Position numbers and translations under genes: made by a program | The notes under the pieces: generated by a model | Database searches by the model: none | Seen by the model: the letters and a program-made list of their open reading frames with translations, nothing else | Told to the model about the DNA's origin: nothing | In this document: one piece after another, positions 18,648 through 27,736 of the stretch | Layout: every line of letters begins with the position of its first letter | How positions within the stretch are numbered: position 1 is the first letter of the stretch | Origin: Ignavibacteria bacterium UBA2333 | GTDB lineage: Bacteria; Bacteroidota; Ignavibacteria; Kapaibacteriales; Kapaibacteriaceae | Assembly: GCA_002344895.1 (NCBI GenBank) | Contig: DDUR01000024.1 | Span: 134,902 to 198,901 of the forward strand | Length of the DNA: 64,000 nt | Direction: 5' to 3'

Positions 18648-19092
18648 TATTACCTACGGACGCCCACGAGCCCGGCTCAAAACTCTTATACAGCATAGGA
18701 TGTGCTGGTGACAATCGGGCAAGAGCATCAACAACAGTCGGATAGTGAGTAACGGCAATAATCACGTCAACTGCGCCTTCTGCTGCAATGGACATGAGTC
18801 GTTGAACGAGCCGTTCCTCAGTTGTCGAGGTATGCAGATCATCATGGACAATCACGGAATCTGTTCCAAGAGCTTTCGCAATTGCCTGAGCTGTCTCTCG
18901 CGTACGATTGCTTGGTCCACAAAGAATGACAAAACTTCCCGATACATGTTCTACAAGTTCCTTTCCCATTTCCTCAGCACGTTTCCGTCCATCGGGGGTA
19001 AGTACACGTGCGGCATCTGCGAGGTCAGGCCGCGGGGGTTCAGCCCACGAATGTCGGGCAAGAATGACTTCTACTGATTGACGAAACTCCAT
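18625..19092 (-). CDS. SixA-like histidine phosphatase
   Basis: A 155-residue cytoplasmic phosphatase of the phosphoglycerate mutase-like (branch 1) superfamily. The catalytic R-H pair is in ILARHSWAE (Arg13, His14), the second Arg in SNRTRETAQ, and the second His in VTHYPTV. Size and layout match SixA, which removes phosphate from phosphohistidine in phosphorelay or PTS proteins; the real substrate is unknown. It is a single gene, divergent from the VOC protein with a 74-base gap and convergent with the membrane protein at its end. Confidence 0.9.
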   Translation of the reverse strand: MEFRQSVEVILARHSWAEPPRPDLADAARVLTPDGRKRAEEMGKELVEHVSGSFVILCGPSNRTRETAQAIAKALGTDSVIVHDDLHTSTTEERLVQRLMSIAAEGAVDVIIAVTHYPTVVDALARLSPAHPMLYKSFEPGSWASVGNIMSARTP

Positions 19093-19166
19093 TATACAAG
19101 CTACGTATTGTCGTAATTGCTGTAACCATCACTAGCACATTTTCACACTACGAAGAAATTCGAACC

Positions 19167-19520
19167 ATGTATGCCATCCCTGTCCTTGCATCGCGATCAC
19201 CTCAAACGAGTGTTGCATTTTGGGAGAAGCTCGGTGCTTCCTTTGTGTTTGTAACCGACGATCAACGGTATGGTGGCGTACAATGGAGAGGGTTAGAGTT
19301 TCACTACTATCACACTGATGAAACACTTCTTCTCGAAAACTCTCTGTTTCGTGTAAACGTGGACTCACAGGACATTCTCGATGAACTCTACGATTTCTTG
19401 TTGCATCACAATGTGATCCATCCAAATGGCCACCCTGAAATTAAGCCGTACGGCTACAGAGAGTTCAGTATTCTCGATCCGTTTGGAATCTTGATCACGT
19501 TTGCATTTCGGTTGCCATAG
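19167..19520 (+). CDS. VOC-fold protein, bleomycin-resistance/glyoxalase family
   Basis: A 117-residue protein with the paired beta-alpha-beta-beta-beta modules of the vicinal oxygen chelate fold. Recognisable features are VLASRSPQTSVAFWEKLG at the start and YREFSILDPFGILITF at the end, as in bleomycin-binding BLMA-type proteins. Metal ligands of true glyoxalases are not all evident, so binding rather than catalysis is likely. Single gene; drug resistance is not implied by the fold alone. Confidence 0.88.
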   Translation: MYAIPVLASRSPQTSVAFWEKLGASFVFVTDDQRYGGVQWRGLEFHYYHTDETLLLENSLFRVNVDSQDILDELYDFLLHHNVIHPNGHPEIKPYGYREFSILDPFGILITFAFRLP

Positions 19521-19620
19521 AGCAGAGTTCACGTTTCCACCAGCAGCTTTCTGGTCATGTAGTCTAGGTATCGTAGACCCGACTTGTCACATTCTACCGT
19601 GATTTTACCACAACGTCGGT

Positions 19621-21108
19621 ATGGAACGACCGATGTTGCGTTTTGCGGTAGTACTCACGGCTTGCGTTACCCTTGGCTTGCTGTTCGTTGAGCGAGATAT
19701 TCTCGCCGTTACGATTCTACCATGGTTGTCTATCGTGTTTGCTCTGTGTGGAGTTTTCGATGGGCGGCGTGTACGAATCTGGTCAGCTCTACTTTCCGCA
19801 TCCATCATTGTTTGGAATGGTTCGGACACAGTGGCCGTACGAGGGAAGTCGATTCCCGTTGGTGAACACCTTCGTATTGATGGTCAAATCCAGAATATCT
19901 GGCCTGGGAGATACGGAAGTACGATTCTCGTTGACGGTATTCTTGACACTAAACATCTCGTACCATTCCAGGGACGTGTCCTGATCCGATGTAGATCACA
20001 GTCACTAGGGATTGGTGACCGTGTTATTGTAACCGCAATCAGTGTGCGGGAACATTCTGCATCAACATTCCGACGGTCGCAGGGTGCACTTTGCAGTGTT
20101 CGAGCGGTCACGATGACAGTAAGTCCATCTGAACCTTCGATCCATCAATGGCTCATACAGCGACGAGAAGATGTTCATAATCTCATCAACCGATATCTCT
20201 CTGCTGACACGCGACATATCGCTGTAGCGCTTGTCACAGGTGATTCGCGGAACATTGACACCTCTGAGAGGGACGTTTTTATTCGGAGCGGAACAGCTCA
20301 CATGTTCTCCGTTAGTGGATCACATGTCGCCGTCATCTTTGCCATTGTATTTCTGTTGACGTCTTGGTTGGGCCGGTCGTGGTTACGCGTTGGTATCTGC
20401 GTCAGTATTGTCCTCGCTTTCGTAGTCTTTACAGGGGCATCGGATGCAGCTCTCCGTGCCGGAATCATGGGATCACTCTGGCTCGTTGCACGACGACTTG
20501 AGCGTACAGCAGACGGACTCGATTGTTTGGCAACGGCGATTGTCGTCATGTTGATCATCAACCCTCTATTTGTATTCTCCATCGGCGCAACGTTAAGTGT
20601 CGCTGCCACATCAACTATCATTCTGCTCACAACACGGTGGCAAGCACTCTTTACACGGCTCACACTGCGTCCGAAAAAGTTTCTCACGACGATCCACTCT
20701 TCTATCGCTGTGACACTGGCTGCAACGGCAGGTGTCACCATACCAACAGCGATAACATTTGCCATCGTTGTGCTCCTTTCGCCCCTTAACAACATGATCG
20801 TTGTTCCAATACTCACGTTCGCCATGATTGCCGTTCTAATCGTCATTGGATGTGCTGTCATTGTTCCTCCGTTAGCCAGTATAGCGGCATGGACGGCAGA
20901 CAGCAGTATTCGATTGGCTGTGGAAATTTCGTCGGTTATGGCTGGTACGACTCGCGACCTCAATGATACCTTTGCTCGTATATCTGTGGCTGTGATTCTG
21001 ACACTTCTCTCTACATGGCCATTGATGTCAACAACGTGGGCCGGCTTCTCGTTACGCTGTACACTCTGTGTTGCTGGTGTGGTAATCATTACCATGTTTG
21101 CACCATGA
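19621..21108 (+). CDS. ComEC/Rec2 family membrane protein, short form
   Basis: A 495-residue polytopic membrane protein. The N-terminal part has hydrophobic helices and a DUF4131-like soluble OB-type region; the middle contains the ComEC signature LVTGDSRNIDTSERDVFIRSG-AHMFSVSGSHVAVI, followed by about eight membrane helices of the competence domain. In ComEC this forms the inner-membrane channel for single-stranded DNA uptake. The C-terminal metallo-beta-lactamase domain present in many ComEC proteins is absent. The stop overlaps the start of the YfiH-type gene by ATGA. Confidence 0.93.
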   Translation: MERPMLRFAVVLTACVTLGLLFVERDILAVTILPWLSIVFALCGVFDGRRVRIWSALLSASIIVWNGSDTVAVRGKSIPVGEHLRIDGQIQNIWPGRYGSTILVDGILDTKHLVPFQGRVLIRCRSQSLGIGDRVIVTAISVREHSASTFRRSQGALCSVRAVTMTVSPSEPSIHQWLIQRREDVHNLINRYLSADTRHIAVALVTGDSRNIDTSERDVFIRSGTAHMFSVSGSHVAVIFAIVFLLTSWLGRSWLRVGICVSIVLAFVVFTGASDAALRAGIMGSLWLVARRLERTADGLDCLATAIVVMLIINPLFVFSIGATLSVAATSTIILLTTRWQALFTRLTLRPKKFLTTIHSSIAVTLAATAGVTIPTAITFAIVVLLSPLNNMIVVPILTFAMIAVLIVIGCAVIVPPLASIAAWTADSSIRLAVEISSVMAGTTRDLNDTFARISVAVILTLLSTWPLMSTTWAGFSLRCTLCVAGVVIITMFAP

Positions 21109-21875
21109 AACGTGAAGAACATCAGGACGAGATTCAGTCAAGGGGCGAAGGGGGCACACAACGCTCACAAGTCCTCCCGGACATTCACGTGGTGCCACTT
21201 GCTGACGAGGTCTTTGCTGGGTTAACGACAACATCGCGACCGACCTGGAGGCGCTCAGACCTTGCTGAGGTTCTCGACGTGTCGCCGACAGTAATTCGTA
21301 CACTACACCAGGTCCATGGAACAACGATCGTTGATGCTGATAATGACGATCTCTTCCGTAATGGTGCTGAACCGGAAGGTGACGCACTTATCACGGAACG
21401 AGATGATGTGACCTTGGCGGTGAAGGTAGCAGACTGTGCAGGAGTGTTGATTTATGACACCATCACTCGGAGGCGTGCTGCAATCCACAGTGGCTGGCGG
21501 GGAAGTGCAGCAGGGATAGTCACCCTTGTGCTTGACGGGCTGTTTCAGCGCGGATCTCTTGCCGAAAACCTTCGCGTTTCACTCGTACCATCGGCATCAG
21601 CTGAACGATATCCTGTTCGTGAAGATGTGGCACGGTTTTTTCCGCGATGTATAGTCCCCAACACTGCGGTGAAGGATTCGTGGTTGTTTGACAACAAAGC
21701 CGTTCTTGAAGATCAACTTCTTCGGGCCGGAATACGTCATACACACCTCTTCATTGATCCGGCATGTACGATTGCCGACAAATCGTTTCATTCATGGCGG
21801 CGAGATGGGGAACGAGCGGGACGCGGACTCGCGTTTCTTACGGTACGACCATACCGGAGAGATGAAAATCCGTAG
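21105..21875 (+). CDS. Laccase-domain purine nucleoside phosphorylase (YfiH/PgeF-like)
   Basis: A 256-residue cytoplasmic protein of the multicopper polyphenol oxidase-like (DUF152) family. Zinc-site residues are in LHQVHG, VADCAG and HSGWRG. Family members cleave adenosine and inosine phosphorolytically and edit peptidoglycan precursors, according to the known YfiH literature. I start at ATG 21105, which overlaps the comEC stop; an upstream in-frame start would lie deep inside comEC. Near the C-terminus the usual FFSYRRDG segment is replaced by FHSWRRDGERAGRG, still with the conserved RRDG. Confidence 0.93.
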   Translation: MKREEHQDEIQSRGEGGTQRSQVLPDIHVVPLADEVFAGLTTTSRPTWRRSDLAEVLDVSPTVIRTLHQVHGTTIVDADNDDLFRNGAEPEGDALITERDDVTLAVKVADCAGVLIYDTITRRRAAIHSGWRGSAAGIVTLVLDGLFQRGSLAENLRVSLVPSASAERYPVREDVARFFPRCIVPNTAVKDSWLFDNKAVLEDQLLRAGIRHTHLFIDPACTIADKSFHSWRRDGERAGRGLAFLTVRPYRRDENP

Positions 21876-21916
21876 GTTTGCAAGACTGTACCACAACATG
21901 CGACGGTCGCTTGACC

Positions 21917-24900
21917 ATGATGTCGATGAACAGCGCATATGTCGATGAACTTTACTTCGACTACTTGCGCGACCCGGACTCCGTAACGCCTGAATGGCGT
22001 GCGTTTTTCGCCACGTACCGACCGGAAAAGACCAACGGTGACGCTGTCTCAGCGCCACCGCCGGCGCCGTCGTCGCCGGCACGAAGCACAGTAGGGTCAG
22101 AACCAGCTCCTGTGCCAGCGCCACCGACGCCAGCCTCGTCCGTCAATCCGTCGACCATACCGACAGGACAGACACGACTACCGTCGCTGTACCAGGGTGA
22201 TGAGCTCATTCCGCTCTCGTCGATCGGAGGGAAGATCGCCGAGAACATGGAGGCCTCACTACGGGTGCCTACGGCGACATCCTTCCGTGGTGTCCCTGTT
22301 AAGGCTCTTGAGGAAAATCGCCGCATCCTCAACAACTTCCTTTCGCGGAAACGTTTACCCAAACTCTCGTTTACGCACATTCTTGCGTGGGCCATTGTTC
22401 AGGCCGCAGAGAAGTATCCCGCACTGGTAAACACGTATGGCCTTCACGATGGTGTGCCTGTAAAGGTTCGTCGGCATGGCGTTAACCTCGGCATTGCCGT
22501 CGACACGACGCGTAAGGATGGATCCCGTGTATTGTTGGTACCAAGTATCAAACAAGCACAAGATCTTACGTTTGGTGAGTTTGTTGCTGCGTTTGATGCG
22601 CTTATTAGCAAAGCGCGAACAAATAAGCTTACACCTGAAGATTTGACGGGTGCAACGATTACCCTGACAAATCCAGGGGGAATCGGCACGGTAATGTCCG
22701 TACCTCGCCTAATGGAAGGTCAGGGAACGATTATCGCTGCCGGTGCTATTGAGTATCCAGCCGAATTCCAGGCAATGATGCCGGACGTTCTGTCAACACT
22801 CGCAGTGAGTAAGGTTGTAACGTTAACGTCGACGTACGACCACCGGGTGATTCAGGGAGCAGAATCCGGAGAGTTCCTCAAGTATCTCCATGAGCTGATT
22901 CTTGGCGATCACCGGTTCTACGATCAGATCTATGCTGCCTACGAGATTCCGTTTGAACCTTTGCGTTGGAGTGTAGAGCGTGGAACGAGTCCGTTCCTGC
23001 CTGCAGACCAGCCGGAGATCATTGACAAGGAAGGCCGTGTTGTTCAGCTGATAAATGCCTATCGCGTTCGCGGTCATCTGAAGGCAGATATTAATCCGCT
23101 GGGACTTGAAGCGTATTACTATCCCGAACTCGACCCTGCTCATTATGGCTTTACCATCTGGGATCTCGACCGTGAGTTTGATACAGGCGGACTCGGAGGA
23201 GTAAAACGAGCTACCTTACGTGACATCATTGACACGCTTCGTGATGTGTACTGTGACCAGATCGGCATTGAGTACATGCATATTCAGGATCCTGACCGCA
23301 AGGATTGGATTCTGCAACGTGTTGAACATTCTCGATTAAAAACAGCACTTTCCGTTGAGCAAAAGGTAGACACCTTCCGCAAACTCGTGAAGGCCGAACT
23401 TCTTGAAAACTTCCTACACACGAAGTTTCTCGGAGCTAAGCGATTTTCACTTGAAGGTGGCGAAAGTGCCCTGATAATTCTTGACGAAACACTGAACTGC
23501 GCAGCGGAAAGTCAGCTTGCCGGTGCAGTGGTGGGTATGGCCCACCGTGGACGTCTGAACGTCCTCGTTAACATGATTGGCAAACCTCTCGGCAAACTCT
23601 TTAACGAATTTGAAGGTCAACTCGATCCTGAATCTATTCAAGGATCGGGTGACGTGAAGTACCACCTCGGTGCCAAGGGCACGTACCGGGCGGCTACGGG
23701 TAAGGAACTTCATCTTGTTCTTGCACCAAATCCCAGCCACCTTGAAGCGGTGAATCCTGTCGTTGAAGGTATTGCACGTGCACTTGAAGATGAAGTAGGC
23801 GATGACACACATACACGTGTGATGCCTGTGCTTATCCATGGCGACGCTGCCTTTGCCGGGCAGGGTGTTGTTATGGAAACGCTGAACATGGCTCGCCTTA
23901 GCGGCTACAAAACAGGCGGTACCGTACACATCGTTATCAACAACCAGATTGGTTTTACCACATCGCCGGAAGACTCGCGGTCAACGCATTATGCAACGGC
24001 TGTGGCTAAGATGTTGGGTGTACCTCTGTTACATGTAAACGGTGATGATCCTGAGGCATGCCGGGCAGCTGCGCAGTTTGCCTATGCCTATCGAGAGCAG
24101 TTTAGTGATGATGTTGTGATTGACATGTACTGCTATCGTAAGTACGGTCACAACGAACAGGACGATCCGACGGCTACACAACCACTTCTGTACAAGCGTA
24201 TCAAAAACATGGTACCGGTGCGGAAGCAATACGGAACACGTCTTGTCAACGAAAAGGTGATCACGCCTGAAGGCCTTCAAGGTATCGTCGAAGAGGAGTT
24301 AAAGGTACTTGAGGCAGCATATGATGCTCGTTCTACGGGTGTTGGCACTGCTCTTCCTCCAAAAATAGATTACAACATCTTTTCGGATGTAAAAACGTCG
24401 GTTTCGAGAGAAATCCTTGACGGCATTGTCGACGTTATCTGCTCGGTGCCCGATGGTTTTGCAATTCATGCAAAAGTGAAATCGGAAGTTGATAAGCGTC
24501 GTCAGCAATACGCCGACGGAATCGTACAGTGGGGAATGGCGGAGGCTCTCGCCTTTGGTTCGTTACTCATTGAAGATCATCCGGTTCGAGTATCGGGTCA
24601 GGACAGCGGACGTGGTACATTTAATCACCGTCAGGCAGTTCAAAGTGACATCACGACCGACGCAAAACTCGTTCCACTGAACAGGTTGCCAAACTCACCT
24701 CGTCGTCTTCACATCTACGATTCGCCCTTGAGTGAGTATGCCGTACTCGGTTTTGAGTATGGATACAGTACGATTGCAAAAAATGGAATCACCATCTGGG
24801 AAGCTCAGTTTGGCGACTTCACAAATGGTGCTCAGATTGTCATCGACCAGTTCATTTCGTCAGCCGAAGAAAAGTGGGGTCAACGTTCTAACGTTACCCT

Positions 24901-25552
24901 GCTCCTACCACACGGATACGACGGACAAGGACCAGAACACTCGAGTGCACGGTTGGAGCGTTTCCTGCAGCTCGCAGCGCAGGACAACATGTTTGTCTGC
25001 AACTTCACGTCGCCGGCGAACTACTTCCACGCCCTTCGTCGTCAAGTAAAATCCGAATGGCGCAAACCTCTCGTCATCATGTCGCCGAAGGGTTATCTCC
25101 GGATATTCTCATCGACCATCGATGAACTCGTTAACGGTTCATACCGTGAAATCCTGGACGATACGACGATCGCTGATCCATCGACGGTTCAGCGTGTGAT
25201 CATCACTACGGGTAAGGTGCACAACGAACTTGTTAAAAAGCGGACGGATCTCGGAATTACAACTGTTGCTCTCGTACGCCTTGAACAAATCGCACCATTC
25301 GATGTTGACGGTATGCGCAGCATTTTGTCGCGATATCCTCAGGCCTCAGAGATTATCTGGTGTCAAGAGGAGCCGCGTAACATGGGCGCGTGGTTCTATG
25401 TTCAGGAATACCTCAACGATCTGTTACGTATCGGACAAAAGTTGCACTACGTGGGACGTCCTCCTGCTGCAAGTCCAGCAACAGGATCAGGCAAGGTACA
25501 TGAACGCGAACAAGATCAGCTTTTAAGTGAAGCTTTCGCCGTGCTGCGATAG
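21917..25552 (+). CDS. Fused 2-oxoglutarate dehydrogenase E1 with E2 succinyltransferase domain (Kgd-type)
   Basis: A 1211-residue enzyme for the TCA-cycle step from 2-oxoglutarate to succinyl-CoA. The N-terminus YVDELYFDYLRDPDSV is the E1 N-terminal helix. A Pro/Ala-rich linker follows (about residues 40-95). An E2 catalytic domain comes next, with active-site YDHRVIQGAESGEFL near residue 315. The thiamine diphosphate E1 begins with DINPLGLEAYYYPELD; it has GMAHRGRLNVL, HLGAKGTYRA, GDAAFAGQG and YRKYGHNEQDDP. This is the layout of mycobacterial Kgd; as there, no lipoyl domain is fused. I use ATG 21917, though ATG 21926 and TTG 21878 are in frame. A TAGGTTTG box lies at 21873-21880. No E3 gene is nearby. 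Confidence 0.96.
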   Translation: MMSMNSAYVDELYFDYLRDPDSVTPEWRAFFATYRPEKTNGDAVSAPPPAPSSPARSTVGSEPAPVPAPPTPASSVNPSTIPTGQTRLPSLYQGDELIPLSSIGGKIAENMEASLRVPTATSFRGVPVKALEENRRILNNFLSRKRLPKLSFTHILAWAIVQAAEKYPALVNTYGLHDGVPVKVRRHGVNLGIAVDTTRKDGSRVLLVPSIKQAQDLTFGEFVAAFDALISKARTNKLTPEDLTGATITLTNPGGIGTVMSVPRLMEGQGTIIAAGAIEYPAEFQAMMPDVLSTLAVSKVVTLTSTYDHRVIQGAESGEFLKYLHELILGDHRFYDQIYAAYEIPFEPLRWSVERGTSPFLPADQPEIIDKEGRVVQLINAYRVRGHLKADINPLGLEAYYYPELDPAHYGFTIWDLDREFDTGGLGGVKRATLRDIIDTLRDVYCDQIGIEYMHIQDPDRKDWILQRVEHSRLKTALSVEQKVDTFRKLVKAELLENFLHTKFLGAKRFSLEGGESALIILDETLNCAAESQLAGAVVGMAHRGRLNVLVNMIGKPLGKLFNEFEGQLDPESIQGSGDVKYHLGAKGTYRAATGKELHLVLAPNPSHLEAVNPVVEGIARALEDEVGDDTHTRVMPVLIHGDAAFAGQGVVMETLNMARLSGYKTGGTVHIVINNQIGFTTSPEDSRSTHYATAVAKMLGVPLLHVNGDDPEACRAAAQFAYAYREQFSDDVVIDMYCYRKYGHNEQDDPTATQPLLYKRIKNMVPVRKQYGTRLVNEKVITPEGLQGIVEEELKVLEAAYDARSTGVGTALPPKIDYNIFSDVKTSVSREILDGIVDVICSVPDGFAIHAKVKSEVDKRRQQYADGIVQWGMAEALAFGSLLIEDHPVRVSGQDSGRGTFNHRQAVQSDITTDAKLVPLNRLPNSPRRLHIYDSPLSEYAVLGFEYGYSTIAKNGITIWEAQFGDFTNGAQIVIDQFISSAEEKWGQRSNVTLLLPHGYDGQGPEHSSARLERFLQLAAQDNMFVCNFTSPANYFHALRRQVKSEWRKPLVIMSPKGYLRIFSSTIDELVNGSYREILDDTTIADPSTVQRVIITTGKVHNELVKKRTDLGITTVALVRLEQIAPFDVDGMRSILSRYPQASEIIWCQEEPRNMGAWFYVQEYLNDLLRIGQKLHYVGRPPAASPATGSGKVHEREQDQLLSEAFAVLR

Positions 25553-25596
25553 GACTCAGCGCGACGACGAAACACAGCTACTCGATACAGAAACAG

Positions 25597-25620
25597 AAAA
25601 GGCGCTACATGGCGCCTTTT
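25597..25620. terminator. Bidirectional terminator between convergent genes
   Basis: A 9-bp stem (25597-25605 with 25612-25620) of the form AAAAGGCGC / GCGCCTTTT with a 6-base loop. Its A/T ends give a U tract on either strand, so it can end transcription of the fused 2-oxoglutarate dehydrogenase (plus) and the exported protein gene (minus). Confidence 0.82.
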
Positions 25621-25693
25621 CTCGTTATATACTCTGTCGACTCAGCGTCCTGACGGACGGAACGGACACGTTCACTGTGCCGAATCGATCGTG

Positions 25694-26665
25694 TCAGTCT
25701 GTACGCATGGAGGATGATCGTTGCACCATTGGAAGTGGTGTGCTGGTTTCACGCAGAAAGAATGCCTGTGCTGTGTAGTGCAGTCGTTCATCACCGTTTA
25801 CCACTCTGAAACATTGTTCGGAGAGAGCAAGAACGATGCCTGTGCGTGTATCACGTTGCACCTTTGTGTAGGCTACAAGGTGCGTACCACTTGCATTACG
25901 TCGGTCTGTTTTCATCGACATAAACGCTGTTTCACGTCCATCCATCATTTCAACCGAATCAACGGTTGACGTTCGGTACAACGTATCCATCTGTTTTTTC
26001 CAGGTCACACTTTGGCCTGGTCGAATACTCGGTGTTGCTTGTACACGTGAGACTACCGTAAACGTATCAACCCATACGTGCGCAACGCTCGCTCCGTTCG
26101 GATCCGTCGTTGACGTCGGAAGAATGAAGTTGAGAATTTCAGGGATCTGTGTGGCGGACTCATCTCCATGAATCTGTGACACGTCCATAATCTTCTGTTC
26201 ATTGCCTACAGCATCCACTTCGTCAAGGACGGGTTCACCGTCAGGAACTACACGAGCACTCAGAATCTTGCCAAAGACATCCATGACGGCATCGTAGGCG
26301 TTACCATCGGACCACAGTCTACGGCCTGCCATCGTTCTTTGAATGCGACCCTTGTTTGATTCCAAGCCGGTTGTATCCGCCTTGATCTTGATTCGACACC
26401 GTGTGTTTCCTGCAAAGTCGCGAGCCAGACTACGGAGTTCAAACAGTGTTTGTAATCGTGCCGTACGATCATTCACAACCACTTGGTCGGTTACAAGACG
26501 ATACGCGTAGTGAGTACCTGGCTCAAGGTTGTACCGCAAGGTCACCTCGGCCTGGATGGAGTCTCGACTCCGCTCTCCAGCCCCCGTGGCTATGATGCCA
26601 CAGCTGAGGAGGACGATACAGGCAGCGAACCCCTTCTTCGCGACCTGTTGAATTGACGATTTCAT
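25694..26665 (-). CDS. Exported protein of unknown function
   Basis: A 323-residue exported protein, not recognised. The signal sequence (KKGFAACIVLLSCGIIATGAG) contains a Cys, but the SCGI context is not a convincing lipobox and cleavage near ATGAG is more likely. The mature part is beta-rich, with strands such as TLRYNLEPGTHYAYRLVTDQVV at the start and GTHLVAYTKVQRDTRTG later, similar in style to periplasmic proteins that measure or bind surface material (DUF6263-like), but I would not name it. It stands alone, ending at the shared terminator. Confidence 0.82.
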   Translation of the reverse strand: MKSSIQQVAKKGFAACIVLLSCGIIATGAGERSRDSIQAEVTLRYNLEPGTHYAYRLVTDQVVVNDRTARLQTLFELRSLARDFAGNTRCRIKIKADTTGLESNKGRIQRTMAGRRLWSDGNAYDAVMDVFGKILSARVVPDGEPVLDEVDAVGNEQKIMDVSQIHGDESATQIPEILNFILPTSTTDPNGASVAHVWVDTFTVVSRVQATPSIRPGQSVTWKKQMDTLYRTSTVDSVEMMDGRETAFMSMKTDRRNASGTHLVAYTKVQRDTRTGIVLALSEQCFRVVNGDERLHYTAQAFFLRETSTPLPMVQRSSSMRTD

Positions 26666-26818
26666 GACTCATGTGCCCGACGTGAAAAGTACCCCCTGCA
26701 GGGGAAGCGCAAAGATCCGGATCTCACAAGGGGCAGTCAATACAAGGAAATACCTCACGGAAAATAGGTAGTCGCATTGCGTAGTGATTGATTCTTAACG
26801 ACTTAGAACAACGTAAAA
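26666..26818. other. Intergenic region with two palindromes
   Basis: The gap between Ppx/GppA (ends at 26819) and the exported protein start holds two perfect short palindromes, CCCCTGCAGGGG at 26693-26704 and GATCCGGATC at 26714-26723, then a lone AAGGGGC unit near 26730. It must carry the promoter of the exported protein gene; no convincing promoter box was seen. Confidence 0.4.
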
Positions 26819-27736
26819 CTACCGAATATCCCAAAAATTACTGGCGATACCATACCGAAGACCACGTACAGAAACGGTCACAGAAGGGATCTTGTATCGC
26901 TCCACTATCGTGGAGAGAATCGTTGCCCCAACCGGAAGGATATCGGCGCGCCGTGGATCAATACACGATAGATCATCTTCAGTCAGTGGTGTTGTCGACA
27001 AACGAAACGCCCAGTCATGAATGTCTTGTGCTTCTAACACATATCCATCAATTGAGGCAGTATCAAACACCGACATTCCTGATTGCAGCATAGCCAAGGC
27101 CGTCGGCGTGCCCGCTACGGCAAGAGCAATGTCGATGTTTATCTCGGCTGGCATTGACTGAGCCAGACGTTCCAGAAAATTGTGACGCACGGTTTGATAG
27201 TCATGGAGGGTAAGGGGCAAAAGGGGCATCGAGCGCTCTCGATCACGAACAGCACCAATGTCAACACTTGTTGTTGAGAAGACGTCACGTCCGTGGCCAA
27301 GGACAAGCTCTGTACTCCCACCACCAACGTCAATAACTGCAACACGTGCCGGTGTGTGATCTAGCGTGCCAATGGTGCCGATGTACGTCAGGCGTCCTTC
27401 ATCTTCACCGTTGATCACAACTATAGGGACACCTACGATTGACGAAAGCTCAGAGAGAACCTCTGTTGCATTCCGTGCGTCACGCATAGCTGACGTCGCA
27501 CCAATGCGTATCTCCTCGACGTTCAGACGACGGCAGAGGTCGTCAAATTCGATCATCGCAGCCTTGGCACGTCGTCTCGCAGCGTCCGTAATCGTACGAT
27601 CTGCGTCAACACGTTCGCCGAGCCGTACAATTCTATGCTCGTCCTGAACGACCTGCATCGAACCGTCGGACGATACATCAACAATGACGAGCAAGATCGT
27701 ATTGGTACCGATATCAATAGCAGCGCGACGTATCAT
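26819..27736 (-). CDS. Ppx/GppA family phosphatase
   Basis: A 305-residue protein of the actin-like ATPase fold that hydrolyses polyphosphate or pppGpp. The N-terminal phosphate loop AIDIGTNTILLVI, the LRIGATSAMRDARN-like segment, and IDVGGGSTELVL are all present. The C-terminal HD or extra domains of larger Ppx enzymes are missing, so it is the short form common in this phylum. The ATG overlaps the methylmalonyl-CoA mutase stop by ATGA. A GGGGC pair lies inside the gene at 27212-27227 (coding PLLPL). Polyphosphate versus pppGpp preference cannot be told. Confidence 0.94.
   Translation of the reverse strand: MIRRAAIDIGTNTILLVIVDVSSDGSMQVVQDEHRIVRLGERVDADRTITDAARRRAKAAMIEFDDLCRRLNVEEIRIGATSAMRDARNATEVLSELSSIVGVPIVVINGEDEGRLTYIGTIGTLDHTPARVAVIDVGGGSTELVLGHGRDVFSTTSVDIGAVRDRERSMPLLPLTLHDYQTVRHNFLERLAQSMPAEINIDIALAVAGTPTALAMLQSGMSVFDTASIDGYVLEAQDIHDWAFRLSTTPLTEDDLSCIDPRRADILPVGATILSTIVERYKIPSVTVSVRGLRYGIASNFWDIR

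Noticed and set aside
20298..21122. A long open frame of 274 codons on the minus strand opposite the comEC gene
   Set aside because: It mirrors the hydrophobic comEC frame and has no ribosome site, domain or own promoter. It reflects codon composition.
26693..26723. Perfect palindromes CCCCTGCAGGGG and GATCCGGATC as operators
   Set aside because: Each is short and not repeated elsewhere in a promoter position. Kept only as a note.
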